Origin: Methanosarcinales archaeon
GTDB lineage: Archaea > Halobacteriota > Methanosarcinia > Methanosarcinales > Methanogasteraceae
DNA length: 8,263 nucleotides
NCBI GenBank assembly: GCA_030606635.1
Contig: JAUWGA010000080.1
Coordinates: forward strand, 1-8,263
Direction of reading: 5' to 3'
Shown here: positions 6,395 through 8,263 of the stretch, piece by piece
How positions within the stretch are numbered: the stretch's first letter is position 1
How the letters are laid out: each line of letters starts with the position of its first letter
Position numbers and translations under genes: made by a program
Notes under the pieces: generated by a model
Seen by the model: only the letters and a program-made list of their open reading frames with translations
Database searches by the model: none
What the model was told of the DNA's origin: nothing

Positions 6395-6466
6395 GGGCTC
6401 GTAGGGTAGCGGATATCCTATTGGGCTTCGGACCCAATGACTCGTGTTCGAATCGCGGCGAGCCCG
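6395..6466 (+). tRNA. tRNA-Arg (anticodon UCG)
   Basis: The gene folds as a full cloverleaf of 72 bases with discriminator G6466 and no encoded CCA. The acceptor stem GGGCTCG/CGAGCCC is fully paired. The anticodon stem TTGGG/CCCAA carries the loop CTTCGGA with anticodon TCG at 6428-6430, extended by an A-T pair. The variable loop is TGAC, and the T loop TTCGAAT sits on stem TCGTG/CGCGG with two G-U pairs. The D stem has three pairs and a T-T mismatch; its loop AGCGGATA keeps A14, G18, G19 and A20, the last being an arginine identity element. No intron is seen. It decodes CGA and possibly other CGN codons. It lies 35 bases after the GTPase gene; a weak A/T-rich stretch at 6360-6367 is the only promoter candidate. 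Confidence 0.95.
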
Positions 6467-6479
6467 TTAACAAAATAAT

Positions 6480-6487
6480 AGGTGATC
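6480..6487 (+). promoter_or_regulatory. Ribosome binding site deciding the PRTase start
   Basis: AGGTGATC matches the complement of the 16S 3' end and lies three bases before ATG 6491. It overlaps an in-frame GTG at 6482, which is therefore unlikely to be the start. It begins 14 bases after the mature tRNA end. Confidence 0.75.
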
Positions 6488-6490
6488 AGC

Positions 6491-7105
6491 ATGGATGACA
6501 TTGATGAATTAACAAAACGAGCAATTGAAATGAAGGAGAATGGCATGCATGTCGGACAGATCGCCGACGAGCTCAACGTCTCCAAGGAGACTGTCACGTA
6601 CCTACTGACACATGCCGGCAAGAAGACAGAACTCCGCGCACCGCAGGATATGTCGATGGACTGGCGCAGCATCGGCGAGAGTTCGTACCGGTTGCGGTGC
6701 ATCTCTGATGCGGTTGCGGACCTGATCCTTGATAGTGTCGAGGACGTAGCAGAGATCGACGCGGTGGTCGGTATCGCTGTAAGCGGCATCCCGCTGGCAA
6801 GCATCGTTGCAAACGAACTCGGCACCAAACTCACAATATTCTATCCGAACAAGCAACTCTTCGGCACTGAGAATACGGACGCTTCGGGCATCTTCAGCCA
6901 CAACTTCGCAGATGCGAAGGGCATGACCTGTGTGCTCGTTGATGATGTGATCACCACAGGCGGAACGCTTACAGAGACGATCAAGCAACTGACCGAGGCG
7001 GGGGCAAAACCGATAGCGATTGCGGTGCTCGTCGACAAACTCGGGAAGGGTACGATCGAGGGCGTCCCGGTCTTCTCGCTCCTGCGCACCCTCTGGGTGG
7101 CTTGA
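6491..7105 (+). CDS. gfcR: PyrE-like phosphoribosyltransferase regulator with N-terminal helix-turn-helix (GfcR family)
   Basis: A 204-residue protein joining a DNA-binding domain to a type I phosphoribosyltransferase fold. Residues about 20-42 (HVGQIADELNVSKETVTYLLTHA) form a helix-turn-helix. The PRTase domain (about 65-200) contains the PRPP-binding signature VLVDDVITTGGT (148-159) and the GIAVSGIPLASIVANEL strand-loop (94-110). Length and architecture match the archaeal orotate phosphoribosyltransferase-like family. Its haloarchaeal member GfcR activates sugar-catabolism genes; the role in methane-cycling archaea is not established, so regulation by PRPP or a nucleotide is inference. ATG 6491 is chosen for its well-placed AGGTGATC. 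The very short spacer from the tRNA leaves no room for a separate promoter except inside the tRNA gene. The next gene is convergent. Confidence 0.9.
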   Translation: MDDIDELTKRAIEMKENGMHVGQIADELNVSKETVTYLLTHAGKKTELRAPQDMSMDWRSIGESSYRLRCISDAVADLILDSVEDVAEIDAVVGIAVSGIPLASIVANELGTKLTIFYPNKQLFGTENTDASGIFSHNFADAKGMTCVLVDDVITTGGTLTETIKQLTEAGAKPIAIAVLVDKLGKGTIEGVPVFSLLRTLWVA

Positions 7106-7114
7106 GACTGTTGA

Positions 7115-7173
7115 TTGTTTGTACCTGCTCAATACTGTATAGGGTATTTAAATGAATCCAACGGTACAAACAA
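7115..7173. repeat. 11-bp inverted repeat with TATA-like loop
   Basis: TTGTTTGTACC (7115-7125) and GGTACAAACAA (7163-7173) are perfect inverted copies 37 bases apart. The intervening sequence contains GTATTTAAAT, a good archaeal TATA candidate, at about 7144-7153. The repeat begins ten bases after the PRTase stop and could end that transcript or bind a regulator. Confidence 0.6.
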
Positions 7174-7175
7174 CC

Positions 7176-7286
7176 TGTAATTTGTGTTCATCTGCGTTAA
7201 CCAGTGGCTAAAACCCCCCTACCAGCCACTGACTGCGAAAGCACGCGGCGACGCCATCGACACAAATTACACCGATTTCATTTTTT
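7176..7286 (+). ncRNA. Candidate structured small RNA or complex terminator between convergent genes
   Basis: A perfect 12-bp helix closes the element: TGTAATTTGTGT (7176-7187) with ACACAAATTACA (7260-7271). It can extend inward by a U-G pair, AT/AT, and GCGT (7194-7197) with ACGC (7251-7254). Inside are an 8-bp hairpin, CAGTGGCT (7202-7209) with AGCCACTG (7224-7231), and a small TGC-GAAA-GCA stem with a GNRA loop (7234-7243). Six T residues follow at 7281-7286. A TATA-like GTATTTAAAT about 25 bases upstream could drive it. No protein of note is encoded. It could instead be a degenerate interspersed palindromic repeat or simply the 3' end of the PRTase message. Confidence 0.4.
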
Positions 7287-7336
7287 CACTGTATTCGTGT
7301 CAGCTTTGGCATATACTTGCTCAGATGGAATCTGTT

Positions 7337-8248
7337 TTACCCCAACTCGCCGGGCACGTCCGTCTCAGAAAGCGCGACCGACTGGTCAGGCATCGCGACA
7401 TACGGGATCGCACCGAGCGCGCCGATGATCCCGTTTCCGTCGAGCCAGACACGAGCGCCCGCAAATCTGGCGCATTCGAGCGCATACTCCCGCAATAGCA
7501 CCTTGCTCTTGCATTCTCTTCCGTAATCCGCAAGAATCGATCCGTCGAAACCGGAGAGCGAGACCATGCCCGTCTCAGCAGAGACCGAATACTCGATCAG
7601 AAGGTCGCGGATCTCGGCAAGCACGCGTTCTGCGCCACCGTCCAGACATGCAAACTCAAGAGCCGTTGAAACGCAGTTCTGCGTCTTTGCAGGCACCGGA
7701 TGCAACTGCACGATCGAATGGGAGAGATACCGGGCAGCATCGCAGTCGACAGCGCACGCGATGTTGTGTGCAAGACACCATGTTGCACCGACCTCCTTTG
7801 AATCGGTGTCATCGATCCCGATGATCAGCCGGCTCCGTCCGGGGAGGACGATCGTGCCGCTCCCGACCTTCCCGCCTCCGGATTCACTGATATCGGACCG
7901 GATCACGCCGCTTGCACCGGCACGGCAGGTGGTTGCACCGACCCCGCCGCCGCCAAGACCCGCGTAGGTGATCCGGATCTCGTCATCGTGCACCATAACG
8001 GACTTGATGCCTGCGGCTGCACGCGATGGCTCAAGCACGAGATCGCACTCACCGGTCTTGCAGAGATATCTGATCGTGTTCCCGATCACCTTCGTCTCGA
8101 GCACCAGTGGGCTCTTCTGGTAATGGTGCCGCGCCCATGCAGAGCCGCCATAGCAGCGAGAAAACTCGATTATCTCGACAAGACTGTCATCCGCGTTTCC
8201 GACCGCATATATCGCCTGATACGGTACATTATAGGGATCGTCGATCAC
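7337..8248 (-). CDS. Methanogenesis marker protein 11 (TiaS-like domain, function unknown)
   Basis: A 303-residue cytosolic protein matching the family annotated as putative methanogenesis marker protein 11. This family occurs in methanogens and related Mcr-bearing archaea and has no settled function. Visible features are an N-terminal part with RCYGGSAWARHHYQ (31-44), a glycine-rich segment AGLGGGGVGATTCRAGASG (96-114), the motif GIDDTDSKEVGATW (144-157), and a C-terminal GNGIIGALGAIPY (271-283). The IDDTD and GxGIIGALxAI motifs are shared with TiaS, the tRNA-Ile2 agmatinylcytidine synthetase, which suggests a nucleotide-binding, ATP-dependent activity; this is inference. Ten cysteines are present, some in short pairs (C63/C68, C165/C169). 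The start is a GTG at 8248 with AGGGGG six bases upstream; the stop is TAA at 7337. It converges on the PRTase gene and its promoter lies outside the window. Confidence 0.88.
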   Translation of the reverse strand: MIDDPYNVPYQAIYAVGNADDSLVEIIEFSRCYGGSAWARHHYQKSPLVLETKVIGNTIRYLCKTGECDLVLEPSRAAAGIKSVMVHDDEIRITYAGLGGGGVGATTCRAGASGVIRSDISESGGGKVGSGTIVLPGRSRLIIGIDDTDSKEVGATWCLAHNIACAVDCDAARYLSHSIVQLHPVPAKTQNCVSTALEFACLDGGAERVLAEIRDLLIEYSVSAETGMVSLSGFDGSILADYGRECKSKVLLREYALECARFAGARVWLDGNGIIGALGAIPYVAMPDQSVALSETDVPGELG

Positions 8249-8254
8249 TCGTAT

Positions 8255-8260
8255 CCCCCT
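8255..8260 (-). promoter_or_regulatory. Ribosome binding site of the marker 11 gene
   Basis: On the minus strand AGGGGG lies six bases before GTG 8248. It supports this non-ATG start, and the window ends just upstream of it. Confidence 0.6.
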
Positions 8261-8263
8261 TTC

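Noticed and set aside
6482..6490. GTG at 6482 as the PRTase start
   Set aside because: The GTG is part of the AGGTGATC ribosome binding site for ATG 6491.
6602..7132. 176-codon antisense frame over the PRTase gene
   Set aside because: The PRPP-binding and helix-turn-helix motifs are on the plus strand; the antisense product resembles nothing and has no start context.
7184..7498. 104-codon plus-strand frame running from the intergenic region into the marker 11 gene
   Set aside because: Two thirds is antisense to a confident gene and the rest covers the inverted repeats; no ribosome binding site.
7566..7967. 133-codon plus-strand frame inside the marker 11 gene
   Set aside because: It is antisense to conserved motifs of marker 11 and shows Arg/Pro/Ser-rich mirror composition.

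Overview
The window looks like a piece of a methanogenic or methane/alkane-oxidising archaeon of the Halobacteriota (class Methanomicrobia in the broad sense: Methanosarcinales, ANME or Syntrophoarchaeum-like lineages). Three things point there: a gene of the methanogenesis marker protein 11 family, which tracks with methyl-coenzyme M reductase organisms; a surface protein built from two Methanosarcina-type S-layer duplication domains; and a multi-OB-fold, zinc-finger RPA of the euryarchaeal type. Archaeal TATA-like boxes, GGAGGTG-type ribosome binding sites and a tRNA without an encoded CCA fit this. The exact lineage cannot be fixed from the sequence alone.

Layout. Positions 1-1800 (minus strand) hold a replication protein A gene cut by the left edge: a helical N-terminal part, five tandem OB folds with an exact 306-bp (102-residue) period, and the start of the C-terminal zinc-finger module. 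A 219-bp divergent promoter region (1801-2019) separates it from a large plus-strand S-layer gene (2020-4290). That protein has a signal peptide, two long S-layer repeats and, instead of a C-terminal membrane anchor, a calcium-loop plus dockerin-like tail. A hairpin/T-run terminator (4304-4330) closes that unit.

Next comes a tightly packed plus-strand series: a NagD-type HAD phosphatase (4466-5272), a divergent EF-Tu/SelB-like GTPase with a degenerate P-loop (5313-6359), tRNA-Arg(UCG) (6395-6466) and a GfcR/PyrE-like PRTase regulator with an N-terminal helix-turn-helix (6491-7105). The ribosome binding site of the last gene begins only 14 bases after the tRNA, so tRNA and mRNA may share a transcript. 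A 231-bp region between convergent genes (7106-7336) carries nested inverted repeats that could fold into a small structured RNA ending in a T-run. The minus-strand methanogenesis marker 11 gene (7337-8248) is complete, with its ribosome binding site at the right edge.

The genes do not form one obvious pathway: DNA maintenance, cell envelope, translation/tRNA, nucleotide-sensing regulation and a methanogenesis-associated protein of unknown role lie side by side, as is common in archaeal core genome regions. The most distinctive points are the dockerin-tailed, cysteine-bearing S-layer protein, the homogenised five-OB-fold RPA, the P-loop-altered GTPase, the tRNA-mRNA junction and the structured intergenic element. 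No mobile element, CRISPR array or rRNA is visible.
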